Positions 29,510-40,394 of a stretch of DNA of 64,000 nucleotides are shown here, piece after piece. Source of the stretch: Suillus spraguei (taxonomy: Eukaryota > Basidiomycota > Agaricomycetes > Boletales > Suillaceae); the NCBI GenBank assembly GCA_016800925.1, contig JABCPU010000007.1, positions 124,001 to 188,000 on the forward strand, written 5' to 3'. The number at the start of each line of letters is the position of its first letter. Position 1 is the first letter of the stretch. A program made the translations under genes and the position numbers. Under the pieces are notes generated by a model. It worked only from the letters and a program-made list of their open reading frames with translations, was not told the DNA's origin and searched no databases.

Positions 29510-30811
29510 ATGGGATCTTGTGGGAGTCGGCCAGAAAAGCCCAATCCATCCATCGAGGAGATAAAAGCGCGCCAGAAGGCAGAAGCAGCTGCTGCGCAAG
29601 CCAAAAAGGATGTCGAGGCCGCCAGGGAACGGATCGCCGAGCTCAACAGGTTACATCAAAGAATGCGGGAAGAGGCTACGGCGGCTGAACAGGCTGCCTT
29701 TCAAGCTGCGGAAGCCGCAAGGGCTCAGGCCCAAAGGGAAAGGGAGACGATGGCCGAAGCTGAACGTGCTGCCAATGAAGCTCGCTTGTTGGCGGAAGCC
29801 GCTGCTCGTACTGCCAGCGCAGAAGCACAACAGAGAGCAGCGGAAGCAGAGGAAGAGCGTAAGCGAACTGCTGCTGTCCAAGAACAAGCCAAACGAGACG
29901 TTCAGGCTGCCCAGGAGCAGGCCAAGAAACTACAGGAGGTTGCTGATGAGGAGAAGAAGAAAGCGACTGCCGCCCAGGAGGCAGCTAACTTGTCGAAGAA
30001 AGTGGCAGAAGAGCAAGTAAAGGCTGCCAATGCTGCCAAGGAGGAGGCTGAACGCAAGTTGAAAGAAGGCATCCAACCTGTGGTGACTCCCACACCTAAG
30101 GAGGTTCGCACTGCCAAGCAGAGAGTTCAATATCGCGAGGACCTTTTCCACTTTGCAGTAGTCGGGGTGGCAGGAGGAGGGAAATCATCTCTCATCAATG
30201 CCTTCTGCGGCTTGCGCAATAACGACGCCGGGGCTGCTGCCACTGGCATCATCGAGACCACGCTAGCCATAGCTAGGATCCCTCACCCCAATGCGGAATA
30301 CCCTCTTGTCTGGTACGATATCCCAGGTGCAGGCACACTCAAAGTCCCAGATTGGCAGTACTTCAACGCCCAAGGACTTTACGTCTTCGACGGCATCATC
30401 ATCCTGTTCGACAATCGCTTCACCATGACCGACATCGCCATCCTCATCAACTGCAGGCGTTTCAAGATCCCCACGTATATCGTGCGCTCTAAGGCAGATC
30501 AGCACATCTCCAATATCATGACTGATATGGGGTACGACAGCAACGACGATGAGGACGAAGGCCAGAAGAAGAGGCTGTATCAAGCTGCACGGCAACAGTT
30601 CATTCAGCAGACGCGCCAGAGCGTGAATAACAACCTAGAGAATGCCAATATACCTGACCAAAGGGTTTACATCCTTTCGAATAAAACAATGATCGGTGTC
30701 GTGAAAAGAAAGCAGGCAAAGAACGTCATCGACGAGATTGAGTTGTTGAACGACTTGATCCAAGAAGCCCAGACCAGGCGAGGACGCCCTGATGATGAAG
30801 TGGCAATGTGA
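29510..30811 (+). CDS. IRG-like GTPase protein 2
   Basis: Single-exon paralogue of the gene at 18949, 433 residues. Starting at the ATG at 29510 gives MGSCGSRP, again a Gly2/Ser6 myristoylation-type N-terminus with a nearby Cys. A much longer Ala/Glu/Lys coiled coil (about 20-175) precedes the G domain. The G domain has P-loop GVAGGGKSSLINAF, TGIIETTLA, switch YDIPGAGT, FDNRFTMTD and RSKAD. The protein stops soon after the G domain, lacking the C-terminal helical repeats of protein 1. The motif order matches vertebrate IRG proteins better than Ras-like or septin families. The two paralogues differ mainly in coil length, pointing to repeat expansion or contraction. Confidence 0.8.
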   Translation: MGSCGSRPEKPNPSIEEIKARQKAEAAAAQAKKDVEAARERIAELNRLHQRMREEATAAEQAAFQAAEAARAQAQRERETMAEAERAANEARLLAEAAARTASAEAQQRAAEAEEERKRTAAVQEQAKRDVQAAQEQAKKLQEVADEEKKKATAAQEAANLSKKVAEEQVKAANAAKEEAERKLKEGIQPVVTPTPKEVRTAKQRVQYREDLFHFAVVGVAGGGKSSLINAFCGLRNNDAGAAATGIIETTLAIARIPHPNAEYPLVWYDIPGAGTLKVPDWQYFNAQGLYVFDGIIILFDNRFTMTDIAILINCRRFKIPTYIVRSKADQHISNIMTDMGYDSNDDEDEGQKKRLYQAARQQFIQQTRQSVNNNLENANIPDQRVYILSNKTMIGVVKRKQAKNVIDEIELLNDLIQEAQTRRGRPDDEVAM

Positions 30812-31418
30812 CCGTGACGCCATCTGGTGTCCAATATGCTATCCTTTCTTGTCCAAACCGTTATTTCACCCAATGATAAGTACTAACAACAGCTAGTAGT
30901 ACTATAAAAAAGCTCTCGGCTGAGACACTAGCTACCCGTTCTATTCTCTTCGTCGTCCTTCTCCGCTTCTCTCCGAGAGCCTTTAGTTTCAATACTGCGC
31001 AGTTCGTAGATTTGCCTTGCACCGGTGTTTTTTGGAACCCCAAATCGCAGAAACGTTTACCACCGAGATCGTTCTAAGTATCAACAAATTTCTATCCTCA
31101 GTAATCGATATGCATCGACCTCTATTTTACTTGGGGCAGTATGCGTGCGAGATCGGAAAAGTACACGTTATCATCATCTGTATCTGTAGATACTTGGCAG
31201 GTGTCGGGTCTCAATTGCAATGCAGCCCTGTGTCTCCCAGCTATTGAGCCACTACCTATTTTACCTTGATCCTCCGTAATCCGTAAATTAACTGATCTGG
31301 AGGCAAAATGTTCTATTACAAGTCCCGTTATGTAACAAAGTGAACAACATCCGACAGAACATGAATCACGACCTCAACAACAAATGACGAGTACGAGAAG
31401 AAAGGTGCTATTGCACAC
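30812..31418. other. gene-free stretch with TATA-like site
   Basis: 'actataaaaaagctc' near 30900 is followed by a pyrimidine-rich stretch like a transcription start region, but no gene follows. It may be a relic promoter or LTR end. Confidence 0.4.
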
Positions 31419-32531
31419 TCAAAATGCCTGGGCAACATTGTAGAGAATCGGCAGACCAACAACTGCAGCCAAGGCCCCAAGTTGTTTCCCAGGTGCGAGT
31501 GCAATACCACGAGGAGCGGCACCAACTGCTTAAGTATATGATATGGTATAAGTCAGGTCGCATATTATAAGAAAGAAGCGGCTCACCGAGACCAGTGGAA
31601 GTAGATCCTGCGGATGAAACAGTCGAGGAAGTGAGGGACTGACTGCTTGAAGAACTAGTTATTGTGGGGTTAGTGGATGTAATTACACCACTGCTGGAAG
31701 GAGTGGTTCCTGGCAGAACAGTTGACTTGGGAGGAGGAACAGTCGTGGAGCTAGTTAGAGTGCTTCCACTTCCAGAACTTCCACCACCTGAGCCTCCAGT
31801 GGAACATTGATCAGAATTTGCGATGCACGTAGATCCAGTAGGGCAGCCTAAATGTATGTTAGCGTGGCTCATGCAATCGATGGAGAACATAACATACATC
31901 CCCCGGTGGAGTCATTGCAGCACGAGTAACCAGATTCACAGCAGCTGTCGTCGTTGCAGCACTGACTACCAGGATTACAGCAGGCATTTCCATTACACGT
32001 TTGCGCGGTATCGGGACAACATCTACAGCAACCTTCAGAAAAGAAAAGCAAATTGATCGAAATTTTCTCACTGGGAATCGAAGCACTGGTTGCAACGCTC
32101 GTCAGTCAGTTTTTAACGATTAGGTCTAAAAAGGCGAAGTCACGTACGGTGGTGTCATCTGGACAGGTATACGAATCGCTGCACTAGACTCAAAATATTA
32201 ATCACAGTGGAAAGGTTCATTATACAACCTTACACAGTAGCTGCCAATAGGAGCACATGCACCTGGGTAGTTAGTGCATGACTCTAGGGCGGGTTAGCAA
32301 TGTGTTTCTGAGCATTTAACACGTGAGTTCCTCACGATATCCGCTAGGGCACCCTTGTCGAGCGTCAAACTTTCCTCGCCGAACCAAGAGAGCTGATAGT
32401 AGAGACTTGGTCAGTACCAGTGACGATGACTTGAAGTGACGCGGAACTCGTAAGACTGTTGAGGCAGGGTCCGCAACAGCAAGCTGAAGGAATAAGGAAA
32501 GAGATAGGGCGGTACACAACAGACGCAGCAT
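31419..32531 (-). CDS. cysteine-rich secreted, probably GPI-anchored protein
   Basis: Seven exons join in frame: 32531-32336, 32283-32234, 32183-32148, 32097-32072, 32022-31898, 31847-31587 and 31528-31419, giving 267 residues. A signal peptide (MLRLLCTALSLSLFLQLAVA) precedes a basic region with RR, as for a processed pro-segment. A Cys-rich domain runs from CPSGYQSC through QCCPDTAQTC, ACCNPGSQCC and SCCESGYSCC to GGCCPTGSTC. These paired cysteines recall granulin-like folds. A Ser/Thr/Gly-rich, probably O-glycosylated linker and a hydrophobic C-terminus (LGALAAVVGLPILYNVAQAF) follow. A cell-wall location is inferred. I do not recognise a named family. Confidence 0.8.
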
Positions 32532-35500
32532 GGTGAAGGTGGGGATTACAACCAGAGTGTCCGTCTGGACTGTTGTTGGTGCTTTTTATCAGAAACTACT
32601 AGGCATTGATGTTTCAAGTCAGAGAAGGTAGTGAACCTGTAAAATATTCTTGGAAAGGCACCAGGGTTGATATCATGATGGGGCGTACCACTGATCAGCC
32701 TTGCCGTTAAACGTGCTTCATCATGTGGTCAGTCGCAAAAATTGGTCCCGGCGGGCCGGCTAGATCGCATTGTGTTAGAACACGATGAAAGATTAGTTAT
32801 GCTCCTCAAGCAGTCACGTGAATGAATGTTATAGTATGATTTGAACAGTCATTCAAAAGGCTCACCAACTTAAGAGGAGCGGTCATGAGTAGTAAGTAGT
32901 ACGTTGTAGATGCCATGTGAATGGTGTTGTACATACGGCGGCCTGTACCCAGGCTTAGACCATTCTTGAAATAGTAAAAAAACTATTATTACTAGCTTAC
33001 CTTGGCAGGCACTCATCACGGAGGCCCACAGGGACCGTGGGTCTTAGAGCTTAGGCCTTGGGCGTAGTGCCAACTACTTTTGGCGCAACCTGTTCCAGCT
33101 CCGCAAGGTCATACACCATGCGAAATTTGTGTCGAGATCCATTGCCAGGTCCGTGTTAATGCCACCATTGTTCCGAGTGTGCATATGTGCATGTTTTCGA
33201 CTGGTTGGCCAGCAGCAAGTGCACGCTGGTGGACATGATAGGTATAGTTGTTACGAAGTTTTCCGAGCGTCTCGAAAGTGCGAACTGTTAAGTTGCAACG
33301 TTTGACACCCTGGATTCCGCCAAGATCTGAAAATAGTCGTTCGACATCTGCCGCATGAGGGACAATTGAGAATAAGGTGATTGCGAGTAAAAATATTGTT
33401 ACTGTGATCTAATAAGTGGATTGATGGCGAATCTGTGTAGGAACACTGTGACAAGCTTGTCCAAGTCGCCCCTCTGGTACTTACGCCAGGACCCCTGAGA
33501 TACCGCCGGCAATTGCCAAAATGGTACTGGCGCGGCGCAATGGCGCAGTATTGCCAAAACACTAGTCTTAAGCCCAAGCTTTGACAGGCCTGACCGAGGC
33601 TCCACAAAATTCTACAGCAGATCGGGGCCCGCCTAGGCAGGAAACAACCTTGACAATCATAACATGCCTTCGGAAAGTTACTGGAGGTCGTTCGTCCATG
33701 GAACAGATGGTGATATCAATGAAGGTTCGTGGTTGAGACGCTATCCTTTGTTTTCATTCACTAACAATGCTTGCTCATGAGCCAAAAACAAGAGCCGTCG
33801 TGAGGAAATCCACAGTGTCCACCCACTGAGATGAATCTTGCCAGGTGCGTCAATATGGGTGAATGCTGGAGTCTGAGACCAAGTGTCGCACATCATCACC
33901 ATCATGCCAGTGAAAATATTCGATAATATCGACTACCAGTACGGATAGAACTTCGATTGAGGTGATGCTGGGCTAAAGCTCGACAGGGGATAGATTGGGT
34001 ATGTGAGTGTCTTGACCTCTTGGACTGATATGGTTATCTGCTTATGTCGAGTCATCATTAGGACTCGGAAGACTGGATGGGGCCCCTGTAGAAGATAACT
34101 CCTTCTGTATCAATCTTCAAAGAACCTTGAAGCACTTAGCAGGTTCGTACTTTTCATGGATCCTCTTTCCTTGCTATTGCGCAGACACCTTCAGTATCAC
34201 CAACAAATGCGCTTGGGTTGCTGCTTTATCCCATCTTCATGTCAGACCGCGTCGGAATATGATCCAAATGCTATCGCTAAAACAGCACCTAGGTAGCAAC
34301 AGTATATGGTGATGTTTCTTTTTTAATTAAGAACTAGGGGCAAACCAATTTCTCATACCGTTGCAATTCCCGTTGTATAGATGGGTACGTACTATAGGTG
34401 TACACTATCTGGATTTCCTATCTACCCTAATTTCTTCTGTGTGCCTTTCAAAGTCATCGGTACCGCCGGACGACCTCCTTCCCGCCCGGGGCATGATATC
34501 ACTGCTCTGAGATAGATCGTAAAGCAAACCATACTAGAAGCTTCGATAGTTCGGTGCGGGTAATTGCGTACCACACCCACTTGTATTCCTTCTTCCATAA
34601 TGTTCATTTCTGAGTCTAAAAAGGTCATCGCACTGTGTCTTCAGTCTGGATTGCTGTCAAGCCCTTTCGTGACCTGCGGCGACTCGGCCAATCGACAGGA
34701 TCGACCATCGGGGACTGTTTCGGAGTGCTGATAAAATCTCACGTACTTTTTTTTTGCAAGGTGAGCTTGTATTGTGAATGTGGTTATCGTTTTCTGCTCA
34801 AGTTCCGCATATGCGAGCTTTGCTGGTCTCTTGTGTCCAGCTTGTTATTCTGTTTCCAGAGCTCCCGGTGCGCCAACCTGTTGCTGAACTCTGCTTATAA
34901 CCACTGCTCATCATTTCTATTGAATTCAAATACTATTGATGCTCTGAAACTGTATGGTGTTCTTCGATTTTTCTATGGCATGCAGATATTTGTGTTAGAG
35001 CCACGCCTCACCGTCAGTGTTCGAGAACGTAACATAAAACTTGTGACCTATTCTGACGCAGAGACTAGTATGAATTCAATTGTCTTCCAGGAGCATGTAC
35101 ATGTATCAACTAGCAGTACTGTGTAGGAAAATGTTTGGCAAGTGTTCTGCAGGGAGGAGGTATTTGGTCGAGGATCTATCTTGGTATATTTAAGATGAGG
35201 TTTATGTATAGGCCTGGCTTCGGCTGGCCCCGGGGCTTGAAGCCGGGCCGGAACATCACTAGATCAACGTTTGCCACCTGCCAGGATCAAAAGCAAACTA
35301 TTTCTTGCCACATAGTCGAATTCTTGCACCTGCGATGACTCGGATCACAACCACCTCATCATTGCTTTTTCGAGGGGGATGTTTCACAATAACAACCAGG
35401 AGGCATTGATATTCAAGCTCTGATTGAGCAATGCCGGCTGACTCCATCTGTTAGCAGGCCTTACCAAGTGTTCTAGCGAGTCTAGAATCCTACTTTGAGT

Positions 35501-36261
35501 CCTGCTAATATCAGGGACTCATCAATTCACTGATGGCCAATATGGCAAAACACCTGAAATCCTTGCACAATGCATGCGTGAGTAGCAAGCCTGGTGGCTT
35601 ACGCACACTTTTGGCACATACTTATGCTTCATTGCATCGTAGACACCTCTTTCCATTAGCTTGTACCTTACCATCGTCGTCATCCTGCAATCCAGAATGT
35701 GGCTCATTTTGTTTTGTGTCTCATCAGTGTTGCTTGTCACTGGCCATGACTTAATTCCATCTCGGTATTGACGGCCTGTGTAAGTGACAAGCTGGGAATC
35801 AACGACCGCTTCTTGGGCATTCACATGTTTGAAGATAAGCAGTGCACTTTCATGGCAGAGACATACCTTCCAAGATGGATACCAATGCGAAAAGCAAGTA
35901 TAGCTCGTTACATTTCTGTCTGTCCCTGATCTTGACAGTGTGATTTTTCAGTTCTGGACGAAGCACAATTTCCGGAAATCACCATTGATCTGGTGCCCGA
36001 ACAATGTTCTTGCCTTAGTACTTGACATCTGACCTCCGGCAGATGTTTATTGACGGTCAATTTGATACGGAAAATCTGACCCCCCTAGCGCATCATTTGA
36101 AGATTCCGCGGTTTCTCATGTTCATGAATAGCCCAGGTCCAAATTTCGGTGTCCTGTGGCAGAGTTTGGAACACGCATCGCATCGACATTAGATTCTCTC
36201 GATAGGGCATCGTCCACTGATATCGAGCACTTTCTTTTGATACTCAGGTTTATCCCCAGCA
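32532..36261. other. 3.7-kb gene-poor region
   Basis: No supported gene. Short frames occur on both strands. Near 34195-34235 a plus-strand fragment DTFSITNKC vaguely recalls the start of thaumatin-like proteins but has no continuation. A GC-rich imperfect hairpin around 'ggcttcggctggccccgggg' lies near 35217-35255. 35610-36010 is a copy of a repeat also found at 60310-60556 plus 63834-64000. Confidence 0.5.
35610..36010 (+). repeat. uninterrupted copy of a repeat carrying a transposon elsewhere
   Basis: Matches 60310-60556 and then 63834-64000 in the same orientation. The point corresponding to the insertion is at 35843 ('gataagcagt|gcactttc'), so this is an empty site. The sequence holds a protein-like frame (AETYLPRWIPMRKASIARY), but I do not recognise the family. 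Confidence 0.85.
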
Positions 36262-36564
36262 CCCAGGTGCTGCAATAGGCTCCTGCCTTTGTGAGGGTAG
36301 AGTGAGTGAGAACATGAGCTATCGAGCATCAATTTCTCAACTTTGTTGCTGCGGCTGCAGGTTCAAATGATGAAGTAATGAGTGAGAGATCAAGGTTCAG
36401 GATGAGACGGACCGGGGGTTTAAGCGAACTTTCCATGGCTACGAAGAAGAGAATCGTCAATTATGGCTGCTGCCACTGCAGGTTCTGCCGAATCCTTCCA
36501 CTCCACAGCAATGACAATTTCGAAAAATCAATCAACTTGATCGTGCCCCTGAGTATATGCAGGA

Positions 36565-36572
36565 TATAAAAG
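36565..36572 (+). promoter_or_regulatory. TATA box of the knottin-like gene
   Basis: 'tataaaag' 57 bp before the ATG at 36650's upstream partner 36629. It is retained in the duplicate unit as 'gatacaaaag', one base changed. Confidence 0.55.
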
Positions 36573-36628
36573 CTGATCGTCGTCTTACAGTGTTCCCCCA
36601 TCTTCAGATATATCCCCCTCAGAATATT

Positions 36629-36883
36629 ATGTATCGCCTCGCACAGAAAATGCGTTTATCCATCCTCGCCGTTGCTGTTGCTTTGACAGCATCTATGCTT
36701 GTCAGTGCATGTGTGTCGCTCGCAGGAGAGCCTTGCGATGCAGCTCATACTTGTTGCGCCAGCGAGGGCTTGGTTTGTGGCACTGAGGTGAGTATGGGCA
36801 GATCGCTGTACAATCAGGATTCAACCACAATGCTCACCTGCGCGCCTCAGAATGGAAATCAGGTCTGCGTGACAACTTCTTAG
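36629..36883 (+). CDS. small secreted six-cysteine (knottin-like) protein
   Basis: Two exons, 36629-36787 and 36851-36883, with a 63-nt intron, encode 63 residues (56 if the second ATG at 36650 is used). The N-terminus is a strong signal peptide (LSILAVAVALTASMLVSA). The mature part of about 36 residues has six cysteines in the order C-C-CC-C-C, ending QVCVTTS, the spacing class of inhibitor-cystine-knot peptides. Small size, secretion and disulfide richness make it an effector-like candidate. No specific homologue is recognised and the function is unknown. Confidence 0.7.
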   Translation: MYRLAQKMRLSILAVAVALTASMLVSACVSLAGEPCDAAHTCCASEGLVCGTEVSMGRSLYNQDSTTMLTCAPQNGNQVCVTTS

Positions 36884-37488
36884 AAATTGAGCCAGCAGCC
36901 AGAATGGCACGTCGAGTCGGTAATTATTTTTTCTGCTTTCGCTTTGGCATTATGGTTGATGGTACAATATCCAGTTCGGAGCCCATCATTACAGTTGTAT
37001 TCGGAGTCTTCGACGAGTTTTCATACTGCTCGAGCAATGGTGTAGATGTTTGAATTTAATGCTTGGCAGTCCGTGACTAGCGTGAAATCACCAAACGCCG
37101 CCTGCGGCAGTAAGCGAGCGGGTGCTATCGCCGTGCAATGATAATACCAATCAATTATTGACGCAGAAGAGCTGACAAAAGGTACTGCAATAGGCTCCTG
37201 CATTTGCGAGGGTAGAGTGAGTGAGAGAAAAATAAGCATCGACTTCTCAACTTTGTCATTGCCGGTTCAAATAATGAGGTAATGAGTAGAGATCAGAATT
37301 CAGGATGAGAGACTGAGGGTTTAAGCAAACCTTCTGTGGCTACGAGGAAGAGAATCGTTGATGCCTGCTGGGAATATAAATTCTGTCACCTCGTGCTCAT
37401 AAGTATATGAAGGATACAAAAGCTGATCGTTGTCCTACAGTGTTCCCCCATCCTAAGAGATATCATTTAAAATCGCCCCGCACAGAAA

Positions 37489-38335
37489 ATGCATTCATCC
37501 ATCCTCTCCGTTGCTGTTGCTTTGACAGCATCTCATAGATAAGTTTGTTAGTGCATGTGCATCCATTGTGTAGTGATTACCAATCGTCTGTGGCCGGAAA
37601 TAGCCGAACTTAGCATCAACTGCGTCGTTCGCCGTCATCCCTTCCTCGTATATTGGCCCTTGGGCCTTAGTCCATCACCCTCTCGCCACTTAGTCGTCTG
37701 GAGTCTGCCAAAAACAAGAAAAAATATTGTTAACTTTGTTAAATACCATACCCCTTCATATCGCCACTCACTCGATTTTCGTACTCTCTTTCCTCTCTCT
37801 CTACTCTACCCTGTCAGGCTCAACGCCACTTCCTTCTGCATCCGTTTTCACCTAATCATTCGGCCTTTGAATACCCGAGGACCCTTAGCAGTTCGCAGTA
37901 TAAAAGTAGCTCATGTACACTCGTTTCTACAGGCAATCAGATCAGTCTCACAGTCGAGTCTCGTTCTCGTATCGCGCTCGTTATTATCAGTATCGTCAAT
38001 GTCTATCGTTTATCATCACAGAATTATCTCTCTCCTTATCGCATAACTATCGCTAACGATTCATCCAACTATTCAGCGCGCTTATATTTTAAATAGGTCC
38101 CACACTGTACGAAAACTCGCAGCCACTTGCAGAAGCCAGAGCCTTACACTTGCAATACAAGTAAGGATTGCTGCAACGTGGCATTGACTTGTAGCGTTGA
38201 TGAAGCCAACGTAAGTATGAGCAGATCGCTTTGCAACCAGGATTCAATCACAATGATGACTCACCTGCACGCCTTAGGGTAGAGATACTAAGGTCTGCCT
38301 AATAGTTTCAGAGCCATCTAAAAATTGAGCCAGGC
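37489..38335 (+). pseudogene. decayed paralogue of the knottin-like gene
   Basis: The signal peptide (SILSVAVALTAS) is followed by a 7-nt gain that brings in a stop (TAA). The gene is then split by an inserted LTR-like block. Beyond it, a frame with PYTCNTSKDCC and LTCSVDEAN, an intron and a last short exon ending near KVCLIV keep the Cys spacing. It is probably dead because of the early stop. The retained cysteines show that the paralogue had diverged before it broke. Confidence 0.65.
37566..38056 (+). mobile_element. solo-LTR-like insertion in the knottin pseudogene
   Basis: About 0.5 kb absent from unit A. It contains 'cagtataaaagtagctc', a TATA-type signal, and shares about 160 bp with the minus strand of 18030-18190. 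The flanking words 'catcca' and 'catcca' on both sides may be the target duplication. Exact ends are uncertain. Confidence 0.5.
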
Positions 38336-38399
38336 CGCAGCCTGAGTGGCACGTCGAGACAGTAATTATTTTCTTCCTCCTCTTGCTTTGGAATTATGT

Positions 38400-40315
38400 T
38401 TGATGAGTCCACTACCCGTTGTGCCTTCGGCACAGGAAGCCAAAAAGGAGTGCTTCGCACTCCTTTTTGGCTCCCTGACCTCAGGCCACATCCTAATAAT
38501 CTGGTTTTGCCCTCAGCACAGGGAGCCAAAGGGAGTGTTCAGCCAAAAGTGAAGGCAAAAAGGAGTGCAAAGGAGTGCAAAGCAAAAAAGGAGGGCAAAG
38601 GCCAAAAAGGAGTGTTCTTTTGGCTGAACACTCCCTTTGGCTCCCTGGCCTTGGCTCCATCCTAATAATTTCATTTTCCCCCAATTCAGACAACCCATGG
38701 CAAATTTCAACCTGTGTGGTGCTGCACATGACAAAACCACACAATCACACAATGGGACAACTGAGTCAGCACTCAAAAAAACCATGCAAGAAATTTCCAT
38801 TCTGAGCTAAGCATTCTTAAGTGATGCAAGCAAAAGCCATGTGAGCTAGCAAGCTACTTTCCCACCTTTCTCCCATACTTTATAGACAAGTCCACCACCC
38901 ATTGTGCCTTCAGCACAGGAGTGCTTCACACCCCTTTTGCTCCCTTGCTAAGGCTTCATCCTAATAATTCTGTTTGCCCAAGGCACAGGAAGGCAAAAGA
39001 GTGCTTTGCACTCTTTTTGCCTTCCTGGCCTTGGCTTCATCCCAATAATTCTCTTTTGCCCACACTCTTTTTGGCTTTCTGGCCTTGGCTTCTTCCTAAT
39101 AATTATCTTTGATAATGATAATAGGTTTTGAAATAAATTATAACTTTAACCAATATTTTCACAGAAGTAAAAGTACCACTGATCACCATCTTTGTGATTT
39201 TATTACCCATTTCATCCTTATGTCATTGTATTTGATTTAAATTTTTTCAAATTATTTACTGCAAGCTATTAACTTAAATAATTCTTTTGTGTCAAGTTTT
39301 AATAGGGGGCAACAGTATTGAGTTATCACATGACAAAATCATGCAAGTGTCCCATCTCCCATCTCCCATCTCCCATCTCCCATCTCCCATCTCCCATCTC
39401 CCATCTCCCATCTCCCATCTCCCATCTCCCATCTCCCATCTCCCATCTCCCATCTCCCATCTCCCATCTCCCATCTCCCATCTCCCATCTCCCATCTCCC
39501 ATCTCTTATCTCCCATCTCCTCCATCTCCCATCTCCTCCATCTCCTGTCTCCCATCTCCAGTCTCCTGTCTTCCATCTCATGTCTCCCGGCTGTGTAGCC
39601 TGCTGGCAACTTCCAACCTGGTATTGGTGCCTGATGGAGTAGTTTGTCATAGGTATTAACCTGTTCCTAACAAACTTGACCATGCCTTTTGATGGTGCCA
39701 CTACTCCTTCCAGCCCCGATGAGTTTCTTCTGTTTTTACCTATCAGCCATCTTCTACAATTGCCCTCATTTTTTGCTTTTCACTCCTCTGCACTCCTTTT
39801 TGGCTTCACTTTTGGCTTCATACTCCCTTTGGCTCCCTGGCCTTGGCTCCATCCTAATAATTTAGTTTTGCCCCAGCTTCAGACAACCCATGGCAAATTT
39901 GACCAGCTGCACAATCATGTGACCAAATCATGCAATCACACAATCATACAATGGGACAACAGTGTATTGAATCAGCACTCAAAAAAACCACATGGCCCTA
40001 CACAAAAGTCATGTGAGCTAGCAAACCTGTTTCCCCTTTCTTCTTAGACGAGTCCACCACCTGTTGTGGCTTTGGCACAGGAAGCAAAAGGAGTGATTTG
40101 CACTCCTTTTGCTTCCTGTCCAAGGTTTCATCCTAATAATTCACTTTGCCCAAGGTACAGGAAGGCAAAAAGAGTGCTTTGCACTCTTTTTGCCTTCATG
40201 GCCTTGGCTTCATCCCAATAATTTTCTTTTGCCCAAGGCACAGAAAGCCAAAAAGAGTGCTTCACACTCTTTTTGACTTTCTGGCCTTGGCTTCATCCTA
40301 ATAATCATAGTAAAT
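38400..40315. repeat. array of long perfect hairpins (about nine copies)
   Basis: A recurring unit reads 'tttgcccaaggcacagg' then a hairpin such as gaaggcaaaaagagtgc / gcactctttttgccttc, then 'ggccttggcttcatcc' and 'taataatt'. Copies lie near 38420-38510, 38520-38670, 38910-38970, 38975-39050, 39055-39110, 39780-39860, 40065-40145, 40150-40225 and 40230-40310. Hairpin arms differ between copies but are matched within each copy. Two copies of a longer spacer with 'cacacaatgggacaac' (about 38690-38900 and 39880-40060) alternate with them; a third spacer is at 60075-60260. Confidence 0.85.
39349..39590. repeat. heptanucleotide satellite (CCCATCT)n
   Basis: More than 20 near-perfect copies of a 7-bp unit, degenerating after about 39505 into related 6-9-bp units. 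Because 7 is not a multiple of 3 and the unit has no stop, all frames on both strands are open across it. These open frames are not genes. Confidence 0.95.
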
Positions 40316-40394
40316 TTTCAAACAAACATGTACATTTCACCACCATTTCAGCAAGACTAAAAGTACACTATACATCACTTTACATAAAACTACA

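Larger units (their letters stand above)
36262..36960 (+). repeat. tandem duplication unit A (knottin gene and flanks)
   Basis: About 0.7 kb matching 37185-38408 in direct orientation, including promoter, coding sequence and 3' flank. Unit B is longer because of an insertion of about 0.5 kb. Confidence 0.8.
37185..38408 (+). repeat. tandem duplication unit B, interrupted
   Basis: Direct copy of 36262-36960. The homology is broken from about 37566 to 38090 by unrelated, LTR-like DNA. Confidence 0.75.

Noticed and set aside
34127..34312. Fragment DTFSITNKC reminiscent of thaumatin-like proteins
   Set aside because: Only about ten residues fit, with no signal peptide, no continuation in any frame and no conserved cysteines downstream.
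34635..35126. 163-codon open frame, plus strand
   Set aside because: Biased, low-information composition, no start context, and no recognisable domain or splice partners.
39287..39701. Several overlapping ORFs of 100-120 codons on both strands
   Set aside because: They are produced by the stop-free heptanucleotide repeat and have no other coding features.
38400..40315. CRISPR array
   Set aside because: The repeats are palindromic units of varying sequence in a eukaryotic genome, without spacers of constant length or cas genes.
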